Translations under genes and position numbers: made by a program
Part shown: positions 7,749-15,952 of the stretch, piece by piece
Layout: each line of letters starts with the position of its first letter
Numbering within the stretch: the stretch's first letter is position 1
NCBI GenBank assembly: GCA_002327525.1
Contig: DCWG01000008.1
Location: 16,830-40,145 of the forward strand
Source: Gammaproteobacteria bacterium UBA2168
GTDB lineage: Bacteria; Pseudomonadota; Gammaproteobacteria; Pseudomonadales; Azotimanducaceae
Direction of reading: 5' to 3'
Length of the DNA stretch: 23,316 bases
Notes under the pieces: model-generated
What the model saw: the letters and a program-made list of their open reading frames with translations, nothing else
Database searches by the model: none
Told to the model about the DNA's origin: nothing

Positions 7749-8202
7749 TTCCACGCCAGGTACAGAGCCCGCGATTCGCTATTGGGACGATGTCGTTGTG
7801 GGCGAAACGCTGGCCGGATTTTCAATACACCTTGATTGGACGGCCATGGCGTTGCAGGTTCATGGCTCTCAGGACTGGAATCAGATCCACCACGATCCGG
7901 ATTTCGCCCGGGACAGTGGTCATGCGGGCATCTTCTACAACACCGGATGGACTGCGGGCCTGCTTGGCCGCACGCTGACTGATTGGGCCGGAGTGTACGG
8001 CTGGGTGTGCAAACTCTCGTTTCAAATGCGCGGTATGAACATGCACGACGATACGGTATCGACACGGGGCGCTGTGACGAAGAAATACATCGACAAAGAC
8101 GGCCGCCATCTCGTCGAGGTAGAGGTATGGCTCGAAAACGATCGCGTGGGTAAAACCACGCCTGCCAGTGCGATCGTCCAGTTGCCCAGAGCTTCATCGT
8201 GA
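7741..8202 (+). CDS. MaoC family hydratase
   Basis: The 153-residue single hot-dog protein carries the MaoC/hydratase-2 active-site block SQDWNQIHHDPDFARDSG. D45 and H50 are the expected catalytic dyad, followed by HAGIFYNTGWTAGLLGRTL. It would add water to a trans-2-enoyl-CoA to give (R)-3-hydroxyacyl-CoA, or the reverse. The ATG at 7741 has GGGAG upstream; an earlier in-frame ATG at 7714 would extend into the preceding gene and is disfavoured. The overlap with the preceding FAS1-like gene suggests the two are a stoichiometric heterodimer. A flavoprotein gene follows after 52 nt. Confidence 0.9.
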   Translation: MSDSTPGTEPAIRYWDDVVVGETLAGFSIHLDWTAMALQVHGSQDWNQIHHDPDFARDSGHAGIFYNTGWTAGLLGRTLTDWAGVYGWVCKLSFQMRGMNMHDDTVSTRGAVTKKYIDKDGRHLVEVEVWLENDRVGKTTPASAIVQLPRASS

Positions 8203-8254
8203 CGGCCGAGGGCCGTTGTTGAGGCAGGATGCGAATCAGCAAAGGAGATCTGGC

Positions 8255-9379
8255 ATGCAAACTGAACTATGCAAACGTCTGGGGATAGAATTTCCGATAT
8301 TTGCTTTTACGCATTGTCGCGATGTTGTTGCTGCTGTTTCCAATGCGGGCGGGATCGGCGTGTTGGGAGCGGTAGGATTTTCCGCGGAACAGCTAAAGAT
8401 CGAGCTCGACTGGATCGATGAGCACATCCATGACAGGCCTTACGGTGTCGACGTCATCATTCCCAACCGCTATCAAGGTCAGGATGAAAAAGATCCGGAC
8501 AAGCTGCGCGCGTTGATCAGCGCAGCGATTCCTCAGGGTCATCGGAATTTCGCTGACGAACTCCTGGATGCGCATGGTGTGCCGCGCCTGCCGGAAGACC
8601 GGAAGGTCTCGGGACGCCTGATGATGACGGAAGCCACCTCCGCGCCGCTCATCGAGGTCGCACTGGAGCACGAGAGAGTGAGGCTGATCGCAAACGCCCT
8701 GGGAACACCGCCGCCGGATATCATCAAACAGATTCAGGATTCGGGCCGCATGGTGGGCGCATTGTGCGGTTCACCGAAACACGCTCGCTACCACGTGGAA
8801 GCAGGCCTCGATTTCATCGTCGCACAGGGGGGTGAGGGTGGTGGACACACAGGCGAGATCGGAAGCGCCGTCCTGTGGCCGGAGGTCGTAGACATTGCAG
8901 GTGATATTCCGGTGATTGCGGCAGGCGGGGTAGGGTCCGGTCGGCAGATGTACGCAGCGCTTGCGCTGGGTGCCCAGGGTGTGTGGAGTGGCTCCATCTG
9001 GCTCACGGTGGCGGAAGCTGCCAGCACTCCGGTAATGCGAGACATGCTGCTGGCCGCCACCAGTTCAGATACGGTTCGTTCTAAGAGCTTTACCGGCAAG
9101 TACGCGCGCATGTTGCGTAATGCGTGGACCGACGCATGGGACTCCGGCAACAACCCTAGTTCCCTGGGCCCACCCCTACAGATGATGGCGATAACCAACG
9201 CGATGGTGCGAATAGGCAGGTACCCGGAACAGGCGCGCGAGGTGATGTTTGCTCCAGTGGGACAAATTGTCGGGCGTATGAACGAGATCATGGGAACGAG
9301 AGAACTCGTGATGGAGATCGTTCACGAATATCTCGATACGCACGAGCGCATGAGCGCGCTGCTGCCTTCCACCCAGTGA
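8255..9379 (+). CDS. Nitronate monooxygenase / FabK-like FMN flavoprotein
   Basis: The 374-residue TIM-barrel flavoprotein belongs to the nitronate monooxygenase/2-nitropropane dioxygenase family, which also includes FabK-type enoyl reductases. The catalytic loop is QGGEGGGHTG (191-200) with His198. The FMN-phosphate region is IAAGGVGSGRQMYAALALG, followed by GVWSGSIWL. The N-terminus (LGIEFPIFAFTHCRDVVAAV, then SNAGGIGVLG) fits the first barrel strands. In acyl-CoA clusters such proteins are often annotated as nitronate monooxygenase, but the true substrate may be an enoyl-CoA or another carbanion. The ATG follows AAAGGAG at 7 nt. It likely belongs to the same operon as the thiolase-like and hydratase genes. 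Family is certain; reaction is not. Confidence 0.9.
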   Translation: MQTELCKRLGIEFPIFAFTHCRDVVAAVSNAGGIGVLGAVGFSAEQLKIELDWIDEHIHDRPYGVDVIIPNRYQGQDEKDPDKLRALISAAIPQGHRNFADELLDAHGVPRLPEDRKVSGRLMMTEATSAPLIEVALEHERVRLIANALGTPPPDIIKQIQDSGRMVGALCGSPKHARYHVEAGLDFIVAQGGEGGGHTGEIGSAVLWPEVVDIAGDIPVIAAGGVGSGRQMYAALALGAQGVWSGSIWLTVAEAASTPVMRDMLLAATSSDTVRSKSFTGKYARMLRNAWTDAWDSGNNPSSLGPPLQMMAITNAMVRIGRYPEQAREVMFAPVGQIVGRMNEIMGTRELVMEIVHEYLDTHERMSALLPSTQ

Positions 9380-9406
9380 TGGATCGATGGATATCGTGGA
9401 GTCGAA

Positions 9407-9997
9407 ATGTCGCATCTGATTTAAGAAAAGCGCGATGGGATTGCCTATCTCACCATGACTCGACCCGAGCGGCGCAATGCGCTGAGTCCGCAGATGATTG
9501 TCGAAATGGCCGCGATGTGGAGCGATTTTCGGGAGGATCGCGAGGTGCGGGCCGCCATACTCACAGGCGCCGGAGACCAGGCATTGTGTGCGGGAGCAGA
9601 TCTCGGGCTGTTGATTCCATTGCTCTGCTGAGCGCGGGAACCGGAGGATGAGTATGACGAGGCGTTGCTGAAAGACCGCGCGTTGATGCAGACGGCGCTG
9701 CTCAGAGACTTCGAGCTATACAAACCCGTCATTGCCGCGGTCAATGGTTTTGCCCTGACTGGTGGCATGGAGATCATACAGGCGATGGATCTTCGACTTT
9801 CCGTGCCAAATGCAGAGTTCGGCCTGTCGGAAGTGATGCGGGGAATCGTCCTTACTCATGGCAGCCTGGATACTCTCGCCACCCTGGTGACGAAAACGCC
9901 GTCTCTGCGGAGGTCATACCCGGCTCTCAGCAGAGCGGATGGCTGTATCCACTGCGCTGATTTCACCCTGGTATGTCCTGTTTGTATGCGATCATAG
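9407..9997 (+). pseudogene. Enoyl-CoA hydratase/isomerase (crotonase) pseudogene
   Basis: A crotonase frame starts at an ATG with TGGAG upstream but meets TAA after five codons (MSHLI-stop-EKRDGIAYLTM, where Leu is expected). It then runs well: RPERRNALSPQMIVEMAAMW and the oxyanion block CAGADLG. A second in-frame TGA falls at 9629-9631. It continues as YKPVIAAVNGFALTGGMEII, with the first catalytic Glu in GGMEI, then NAEFGLSEVMRGIV. Beyond about 9870 the similarity dissolves, and the last roughly 90 residues of a normal 260-residue crotonase are missing or scrambled. Two different nonsense codons and C-terminal decay in one gene argue for genuine inactivation. It lies 27 nt after the flavoprotein gene and was probably once the last gene of that operon. 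Confidence 0.88.
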
Positions 9998-10067
9998 CGA
10001 CATCATTAACCAACCGTCTCGCGACCGCAGTTCGCGCGGCTACGGATATCAACCCGGTAACTCCCGA

Positions 10068-11225
10068 GTGCCCTGGTATTTTCGAACATCTCTCATCGTC
10101 TGGTGCATGGTCGCGGTGGCAACACTGTCCGCGGCGGAACCCCCGGTCTACGAGACACTCGAGCAGTTGGGTGAGGGGCTTTTTTTCGACGTCAACCTGT
10201 CACAACGGCGCTCCCAGTCCTGCGCTACTTGCCACTCACCAGAGACAGCCTTCACTGACACGCGCTCGAATTCGGTAGGCGGCGCTGTTTCGCTCGGTGA
10301 CGACGGCATGTCTCTGGGTGATCGGAACACGCCTACCCTGGGCTACATCTCGCTCAGCCCCGACTTCCATATAAACCGGGCGGGAGACTATCGAGGCGGC
10401 TTTTTCCTCGACGGCCGAGCGGCGAACCTGACAGCGCAAGCAGGTCGGCCGATATTCAACCCGGCGGAAATGGCGCTGCCAGACACTGCATCGCTCAGAG
10501 CACGGATCATGGAGAATCCGCGTTACCTGGCATCCATGAAACGACTTTTCGGTGATTCGGTGTTCACTGACAGCGACAGAGTTCAGCAAGCCGTGGCGCA
10601 GAGTATCGCGGCGTTCGAACGTACAGCACGATTTGCACCCTTCGACTCCAAATACGATCGTTATCTACGCGGTGAGTACCAGATGACACGCCGGGAGGAA
10701 CAGGGTCGGGTTGTATTCTTCTCCGAGTTGTTGAACTGTAACGGTTGTCATCTGCTCGACCAACCGCAACGCGAGACCTTCACCGACAACCGCTATCACA
10801 ACGTTGGCACACCGGTGAACGAGCTGCTGCTTGAGCACATGGGAACTTCTGCAGGGCAACCCGATCTCGGGTTGGCGAACAATCCCGCCGTCACTGATGG
10901 CGCGCAGCGCGGCAAGTTCAGAACACCGACGCTGCGCAACGTCGCCGTCACGGGGCCTTACATGCACAACGGTGTTTTTGACGACCTGCGCACCGTTTTG
11001 CTCTTCTACAACACCTACTTCGTCGGTGGCACCTCCAATCCGGAGTCAGGTGCTGCCTGGAGTGCGCCGGAGGTCGGTGAAAACATCGACCAAGCCCTGC
11101 TCTCGAAGGGGCAGCCCATGGACACCGCTCGCATCGACGCCGTCCTCGCGTTTCTGCACACACTGACCGATCGGCGCTATGAACATCTACTCTTTGCGGA
11201 TTCACGATCGTCGGATAGCAGGTAG
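10068..11225 (+). CDS. MauG / di-heme cytochrome c peroxidase family protein
   Basis: The approximately 385-residue protein has the two c-heme sites of the bacterial di-heme peroxidase/MauG family: CATCH at residues 52-56 and CNGCH at 224-228. The family blocks FFDVNLSQRRSQS, FLDGRAANLTAQA and RGKFRTPTLRNVAVTGPYMHNGVFDD are also present. An N-terminal hydrophobic segment (FRTSLIVWCMVAVATLSAAE) is a Sec signal peptide, so it acts in the periplasm, where hemes attach. Members reduce H2O2 or carry out long-range oxidation of a partner protein. The start is uncertain: GTG at 10068 puts the signal peptide at the terminus, but its ribosome site is weak; an ATG at 9939 would add 43 residues overlapping the crotonase pseudogene. 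It is followed after 45 nt by a small exported protein. It has no obvious link to the CoA genes. Confidence 0.9.
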   Translation: MPWYFRTSLIVWCMVAVATLSAAEPPVYETLEQLGEGLFFDVNLSQRRSQSCATCHSPETAFTDTRSNSVGGAVSLGDDGMSLGDRNTPTLGYISLSPDFHINRAGDYRGGFFLDGRAANLTAQAGRPIFNPAEMALPDTASLRARIMENPRYLASMKRLFGDSVFTDSDRVQQAVAQSIAAFERTARFAPFDSKYDRYLRGEYQMTRREEQGRVVFFSELLNCNGCHLLDQPQRETFTDNRYHNVGTPVNELLLEHMGTSAGQPDLGLANNPAVTDGAQRGKFRTPTLRNVAVTGPYMHNGVFDDLRTVLLFYNTYFVGGTSNPESGAAWSAPEVGENIDQALLSKGQPMDTARIDAVLAFLHTLTDRRYEHLLFADSRSSDSR

Positions 11226-11270
11226 ACTTCGGCAACCTCACCACAGAGTACTTGCAGCGTGGGAGTCAGC

Positions 11271-11600
11271 ATGTCGGAGATTCGAACACTTGCAGTCGCG
11301 GTGCTGATTGCGGGGGCGTTTTCTGCCCCGCTGGCAGCGCAAGAGAGCTACCTGCCGATCGTTCAACTGGAGATGCGCGGCATCATCATCATCGCGCATT
11401 CGGCGCCGGATGGTCCGCTATATACCATCAAGAACCGCGAAGGCGAGGTTATTGAGGAGTTGCTCGATTCGCAGATGCTCGCGAGCCTGTATCCCGAAAT
11501 CCACAAGACCTTTCTACACGGAATCGCAGTGCCTCCGGCCGCACGGCCAATCTCGGGATCCGGTGATGACTCCGTACTGCCCACGACGATCGAAGACTGA
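11271..11600 (+). CDS. Small exported hypothetical protein
   Basis: I do not recognise this 109-residue product. It starts at ATG 11271 with GGGAG upstream and opens with a clear signal peptide (TLAVAVLIAGAFSAPLAAQE, cleavage likely after LAA). The mature part is mostly strand-forming in its first half (GIIIIAHSAPDGPLYTIKNR) with an acidic, flexible tail, and contains no cysteine. It follows the MauG-family gene by 45 nt on the same strand, so the two are probably co-transcribed. It could be a periplasmic partner or substrate of the peroxidase, but that is only proximity-based. It converges with the CoA-transferase gene 40 nt further on. Confidence 0.65.
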   Translation: MSEIRTLAVAVLIAGAFSAPLAAQESYLPIVQLEMRGIIIIAHSAPDGPLYTIKNREGEVIEELLDSQMLASLYPEIHKTFLHGIAVPPAARPISGSGDDSVLPTTIED

Positions 11601-11640
11601 ACCCAACCCAACGCCGCCCTCGCTGAAAGATGGCCAGGGC

Positions 11641-12852
11641 TCAGGTGGCTCCCACCTCTTTCAGCTGTTCGATTTCATCGGCTGTGTAGCCGAGGGTAGC
11701 AAGAACCGCCTCGTTCTGGGCGCCGAGTGGTTGCGCGGGCGTATGCACGCGGGTGGGCGTGCGCGAGAACTTGGCAGCCGGACCGGTGAGCGGGATGGTC
11801 GTCCCATCGGTTAGGGTGGTGGGTTGTAGCATGTCGCGCTCCAGGATGTGAGGCTCCTTTGCCGCCTCGGCAAACGTGTTGACGCGGGTGCCCGGCAATC
11901 CCAGATCGTTGAAGGCATCGATGACTTCGGCCGTGCTCAAACCGGCGCAGTAATCGCGCACGAGTTCATCCAACTCGTCGCGGCGTTGGATGCGCTGGAG
12001 TAAGTCGACATCCGCCAGATCGTCGCGGCCCAAATGATGGGCGAGTAGTTTCCAGTGGCTTTCCAGCAGCGCGCCGAAAAAGACATGACCATTCCTGCAG
12101 GCGTAATTGTTCGCCGGTACCGCGAAGGCGAACTGATTACCCATGCGTTGCAGCGGTAAGTTCAGCGCGGCCGCACTCAGTGCGCCGTTGCACTGATAGA
12201 GGAGGCTGTCGACCAGCGCCACGTCGACGTGCTGACCCTCACCCGTCTGATCCCGGTGTCTCAGTGCAGCCATGGCGCCCAGTGCGCCATGCAAACCCGC
12301 CAGGTCATCTCCAAGATACGTGGGCGCCTTCATGGGTCCGCCCTGCGGTTCGCCGTTCAGGGATGCCCAGCCGCTGAAATTCTGCGCCAAGGGGTCGTAT
12401 CCGACGCGGTCGGACTCCGGCCCGAACTGACCGAATCCGGATATGGACACATAGACGATATCCGGTTTCACGGCAGCCACGTCTTGATACCCGACACCCC
12501 AGCCGTGCAGCGTACCCGGGCGGAAATTTTCGATGATGATGTCCGCGGATGCGACGAGACGCAGAAATGCCCGTTTTCCCTCTGGGTGACGAAGATCGAG
12601 CGAAACACTCTGTTTGTTGCGGTTGACGGTTTCGTTGGCTAGTGAGTGTCCTGAATCCGAAACGAAAGGCGGCACGCGCCGCGACACTTCGCCGTCCGGG
12701 TGCTCCACTTTGATGACGTCGGCTCCGAAATCCGCCAGCACGCATCCGGCCATGGGCCCCGCCCAGGTGGTGGTATTTTCGACCACGGTGACGCCGTGCA
12801 AGGGCCCCTTCAGATCGTTGCGGGCATTGACGTAAAATTCAGACTTCTTCAT
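11641..12852 (-). CDS. CaiB/BaiF family CoA-transferase
   Basis: The 403-residue protein is a class III CoA-transferase, which moves CoA between carboxylic acids through an aspartyl-CoA thioester. N-terminal family marks are LHGVTVVENTTTWAGPMAGC, LADFGADVIKVEHPDG and NRNKQSVSLDLRHPEG. SGFGQFGP and the catalytic block YLGDDLAGLHGALG follow, D182 being the expected nucleophile. The C-terminal GLPGTRVNTFAEAAKEPHI region is also typical. The ATG at 12852 has GGGAGGAAT upstream; a GTG seven codons earlier is possible but worse. It is a lone leftward gene, converging with the small exported protein, with over 500 bp of empty sequence upstream. Its substrate cannot be deduced, but it offers an ATP-independent alternative to the ligase at 18164-19705. 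Confidence 0.92.
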   Translation of the reverse strand: MKKSEFYVNARNDLKGPLHGVTVVENTTTWAGPMAGCVLADFGADVIKVEHPDGEVSRRVPPFVSDSGHSLANETVNRNKQSVSLDLRHPEGKRAFLRLVASADIIIENFRPGTLHGWGVGYQDVAAVKPDIVYVSISGFGQFGPESDRVGYDPLAQNFSGWASLNGEPQGGPMKAPTYLGDDLAGLHGALGAMAALRHRDQTGEGQHVDVALVDSLLYQCNGALSAAALNLPLQRMGNQFAFAVPANNYACRNGHVFFGALLESHWKLLAHHLGRDDLADVDLLQRIQRRDELDELVRDYCAGLSTAEVIDAFNDLGLPGTRVNTFAEAAKEPHILERDMLQPTTLTDGTTIPLTGPAAKFSRTPTRVHTPAQPLGAQNEAVLATLGYTADEIEQLKEVGAT

Positions 12853-13365
12853 CCGGTATTCCTCCCGGCGCACAGTGGAGCGATGTTCTCACCCTCGCAA
12901 AAGTTTCCAACACCATCAACAGTGCCAGGTGTGTTGTATCACCGCTCTGGTTGCAGGTCGTCCCTGTGTGGGTATGCGTGGTTGTGACACCCGCCATATT
13001 GCGCGTAGATGAGAGACAACCGGCGGATACCACTTTGACAGTCACAAACACGACTTTCCTGTTCCTTGCGATAAGCACCTTGCTTCCTCTGAAAAAGCGT
13101 GCACGCCCGCCATTTTGGAGACGAGGCCTACGAGGTGCTCATGTCGCATTTCGAGAGCACGCCGGTTTCTGAAGAACACGCATTGTGAGCCCGTTCACAC
13201 AAACAGCGGAACTGATGGATCATATTTTCGCTCGCGGATAGATTTTGCCCTGGCGATCCCTGTCAGATTACCGATAAATAACCAGATATCAGTATGACAA
13301 GAGTATCTGTGGGAGCGGCTTCAGGCGCGATTCGTGAAGTTTCAGCGTATCAGGACGTGCTCCGG
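12853..13365. other. Non-coding gap between CoA-transferase and glyoxalase-like genes
   Basis: About 510 bp with no supportable gene on either strand. It must contain the promoter of the leftward CoA-transferase. A 25-codon open stretch near 13104-13187 (HFGDEAYEVLMSHFESTPVS) reads protein-like but has no family signature and may be a gene remnant. Confidence 0.4.
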
Positions 13366-14013
13366 CTAGCGCATCGTCAGGTCGCTGGTTTCATCGGTGC
13401 TGTTGAGCAACACGTCACCGCCTCGTGCCGTGATCGAAACCGCGAGCGCAGGCTCGCCTTCCAGCACCGGCACCTCCAGTGCTATGGCGGCGAGGGTCCG
13501 ATGAAGATCCGCCGCATTGGGTGTAGTGATTGACAGCGACTGGAATTGACCGCCCGCTGGATTGGTCAGTCTTGGATTGGTGCATTCCAGCCAATCGATG
13601 AAGAACGGCATGCGTGAACCGTGCGGCGAACCGGATGGGAACAGCAATTCCCAGACCAGCAGTTCGCCTTCCGTGGTTTTGCGCTGGGTACGATGAGGGC
13701 CTACGGTCGTCACGCCACAACTCGACAGGGAAGCCGCGGTTCGGGCTAGGTCTCCCTCAGCTGCCCAGGTTACCAGGCCGCCGCAGCTGAGCGTAGCGAA
13801 CCGTTCGGCCAGCGTGCCTTCATGAGGCTGCGCAGGATCCGGCGCAATGATCTCGAGATAAGCTTCATCGAGGGACAGAAGCGCATTGCGGGTACCCATG
13901 CCGATGTGTTCGCCTCCATAGGCCGGTGCGATTCCAAAGGTGTCACCGGCCCACTCTATGCCCTCGTCCAGTGACGGGACGGCATACATGAAGTGATCAA
14001 CGCGTAGCACCAT
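13366..14013 (-). CDS. Glyoxalase-like (VOC superfamily) domain protein
   Basis: The 215-residue product begins VLRVDHFMYAVPSLDEGIEW, the typical first strand and helix of the glyoxalase-like domain family, with H7 at the conserved VDH position. Next come the AYGGEHIGMGTRNALLSL block and AYLEIIAPDP, whose Glu is the second ligand position. The second module contains LLVWELLFPSG and FFIDWLECTNPR. Such proteins are often annotated only as glyoxalase-like; they may be lyases, isomerases or binding proteins for small oxidised metabolites. The ATG at 14013 follows AAGGGGAAT; the open frame extends to 14187, but that part lacks family similarity. It appears to be a single leftward gene. Confidence 0.85.
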   Translation of the reverse strand: MVLRVDHFMYAVPSLDEGIEWAGDTFGIAPAYGGEHIGMGTRNALLSLDEAYLEIIAPDPAQPHEGTLAERFATLSCGGLVTWAAEGDLARTAASLSSCGVTTVGPHRTQRKTTEGELLVWELLFPSGSPHGSRMPFFIDWLECTNPRLTNPAGGQFQSLSITTPNAADLHRTLAAIALEVPVLEGEPALAVSITARGGDVLLNSTDETSDLTMR

Positions 14014-14395
14014 GGCTATTCCCCTTCTGTCTTTTAGCCAGAGTACCCGATTTTCTGGATCAAACTGAATCTCGCGAGCAGCGCCCCGGCCTTGATTAGA
14101 CGACAAAGCTCGAGCCACCCGGAGGCGGATTACATTCCCGGTTTCGGCACGTTTCTCGCCCGGTTGAGGACTATCAGACCATGTCAAAGTCGGTGTGGCC
14201 CGGTTTCACACCCAGGTGAGGGGTGGTTTGCACCGATCTGGCAGGTAGCCCGTTAGCGCTCCCATCTCGAAAGCCGTAATCTTGAACCCCTGCCTCGAAT
14301 GTGTGTCTGGTAGCTTGTTAGCACGATGCCGGACCACGCCGGGTATTCACTCACCCGAGTTCGCGATGCCTACGGGGCGTTGTAGGGGATTATCT
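14014..14395. other. Non-coding gap
   Basis: About 380 bp without a supportable gene. The leftward frame is open up to 14187, but no start with a ribosome site and no family similarity is visible. It presumably contains the glyoxalase-like gene's promoter. Confidence 0.4.
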
Positions 14396-15037
14396 ATGGC
14401 AAGCCTGCTGAGGCTGACGGTCTACTTGAAGCGCTATGCCTGGTCGTTCTGGCTGGCGGTTGCCGGCATGCTGTTGTCGCGAGTGTTCGAAGGCATGATC
14501 CTGCTGTTCGCAAAATCCGGTATCGACAGCATCGCGCAGCACCAGCCCCCGCTCACGCTCGGTGACATCTCGTGTGATGCGGCTCGCGCCACTCTGGCAT
14601 CGCCAGCGCTCTGCATCGTACTGTAGATGACTGTGACCATCGCCTTGGTGGCGTACCTGTTCTCCAGGCGTATCTATGCGCTCAGCTATCTGGTCCAGGA
14701 AGGATTCTCGGGCCTCTCGACATTTGTGCAGGAAAACCTGAACGGCATCCGCACGGTGCAGGCTATGGCCCAGGAAGAACGTGAGATAGAGCGCTTTCGC
14801 GGGGTGAACCAGTCGTTCGCCGATCGCGACCTGAACCTCTTCAAGGTGGCTTCCTTTCTGGGTGCGCTGATACCGGTACTGGCTGCCAGTGCCACACTGA
14901 TCATCATCGGCTACGGAAGTGTGTTGCTTCAACAGGGCGAAATCACGGTGGGTACGTTCGCCGCATTCTTCTCCTACCTCGCCCTGGTAAGGAGGCATCA
15001 CGCGAGGTCGGCGAGTGTGGCTGTCCGAACGCAGTAG
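14396..15037 (+). pseudogene. ABC exporter (MsbA-like transmembrane domain) remnant
   Basis: The frame opens at ATG 14396 (GGGGA upstream) with YLKRYAWSFWLAVAGMLLSR and VFEGMILLFAKSGIDSI, i.e. the first transmembrane helix of a type IV ABC exporter. It meets TAG at 14624-14626. In the same frame it resumes IALVAYLFSRRIYALSYLVQ, EGFSGLSTFVQENLNGIRTV and QAMAQEEREIERF, which is the intracellular helix and coupling region normally 100 or more residues later. It then reaches SVLLQQGEITVGTFAAFFSY. The frame degenerates just after that and ends at 15037. The whole nucleotide-binding domain (Walker A, ABC signature, Walker B) is missing. An internal deletion, a stop and a lost ATPase domain make this a non-functional relic. 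Confidence 0.87.
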
Positions 15038-15122
15038 CTGCTGTCAGACCTCCCTCACCAGTTTGACCGGGTGCCTGGTTCTATGAGACATATCAGGGAA
15101 ATCCACTCCTGGGAGATACGGC

Positions 15123-15890
15123 TTGCAACTGACGGTTGTCGAATACGAAAAGAAGGGTGCCATAGCGTACGTAACGCTCAATAGACCCGACAAACTCAAC
15201 GCAATGAATACCGCAATGCACGAAGAACTTGGCAGTGTGTGGGCGGATTTTCGGGATGACCCTCACTTGCGGGTGGCGATTCTGTCGGGCAGAGGAAGAT
15301 GTTTCAGTGCGGGTGCAGATCTGTCTCCCAGCGGTGGTGCCCAGTCCGGTGAGTACCGGTATACGGGAGAGTTCACGGACATTACCCAGACACAGGGGCT
15401 CTACAAGCCCATCATCGCCGCGCTGCACAGCCATGTGGTTGGTTATGGCATGTGGATCGCGATGGATTCGGACATACGCATCGCCACAGAGGACACGACC
15501 TTCTGGCTGCCGGAACCGCAGTGGGGCATCGCCACTATTCCATGCGCCTGGTTTCCGAGGATCATGCCGTGGGCCATCGCCTCGGAACTGTTGCTTCAGG
15601 CTGAGAGAGTCACCGCGCAACGCGCATACCAGGTCGGCATGATCAACAAAATCGTTGCTGACGATCAGCTCATGGCCGAGGCGAAGAAGGCGGCCAACCG
15701 GATCTGCGAACTCAGCCCCATGGCGGTGCAAGGCATGAAAGAGTCGATGGTGCGGGCCAGCGCACTGGACTACGCTGCGGTCGATGCAATTACCGCAGAC
15801 GTGCAAACCCGGGTTATGACCTCTGAGGATCGCAAAGAGGGGATCAAGGCCTTTGCGGATCGACGGCCGGTGGACTGGCCTGGGAAATGA
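15123..15890 (+). CDS. Enoyl-CoA hydratase/isomerase family protein with altered active site
   Basis: The 255-residue crotonase starts at a TTG with GGGAGAT about 7 nt upstream; no better start exists. The fold signatures are AYVTLNRPDKLNAMNTAM, the oxyanion block GRGRCFSAGADL (residues 57-67) and LYKPIIAALHSHVVGYGM (93-110). At the first catalytic-Glu position (the E of GGGxE) the protein has Trp111 (YGMWIAMD). The second Glu is present as E131 in FWLPEPQWGI. Loss of one Glu argues against plain hydration and for another crotonase reaction (isomerase, hydrolase, lyase or dechlorination-like). It lies between an ABC-exporter relic and a strong terminator and seems to stand alone. Family is firm; activity is open. 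Confidence 0.9.
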   Translation: MQLTVVEYEKKGAIAYVTLNRPDKLNAMNTAMHEELGSVWADFRDDPHLRVAILSGRGRCFSAGADLSPSGGAQSGEYRYTGEFTDITQTQGLYKPIIAALHSHVVGYGMWIAMDSDIRIATEDTTFWLPEPQWGIATIPCAWFPRIMPWAIASELLLQAERVTAQRAYQVGMINKIVADDQLMAEAKKAANRICELSPMAVQGMKESMVRASALDYAAVDAITADVQTRVMTSEDRKEGIKAFADRRPVDWPGK

Positions 15891-15952
15891 TTCGCCGTAC
15901 TCGCAGCGACCGCAACTGGCTACAGCTCGGGTAGTGTGAAGATCCCGAAGAA

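Noticed and set aside
9629..9631. TGA codons in the crotonase (9629) and DDN-type (3937) genes as possible recoding (selenocysteine or Trp)
   Set aside because: The intact genes in the window use TGA as an ordinary stop, the crotonase also has TAA, no selenocysteine-type hairpin follows, and both genes carry other lesions.
9939..10067. Longer N-terminus for the MauG-family protein from ATG 9939
   Set aside because: It would put 43 unrelated residues before a good signal peptide and overlap the crotonase relic; kept only as an alternative start.
11600..11640. GCCCT/AGGGC inverted repeat between the converging small-protein and CoA-transferase genes as a terminator
   Set aside because: Five-base stem, 16-nt loop and no T-run.
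13104..13187. Short open frame HFGDEAYEVLMSHFESTPVS in the 12853-13365 gap
   Set aside because: Twenty-five codons between stops, no start with ribosome site and no recognisable family.
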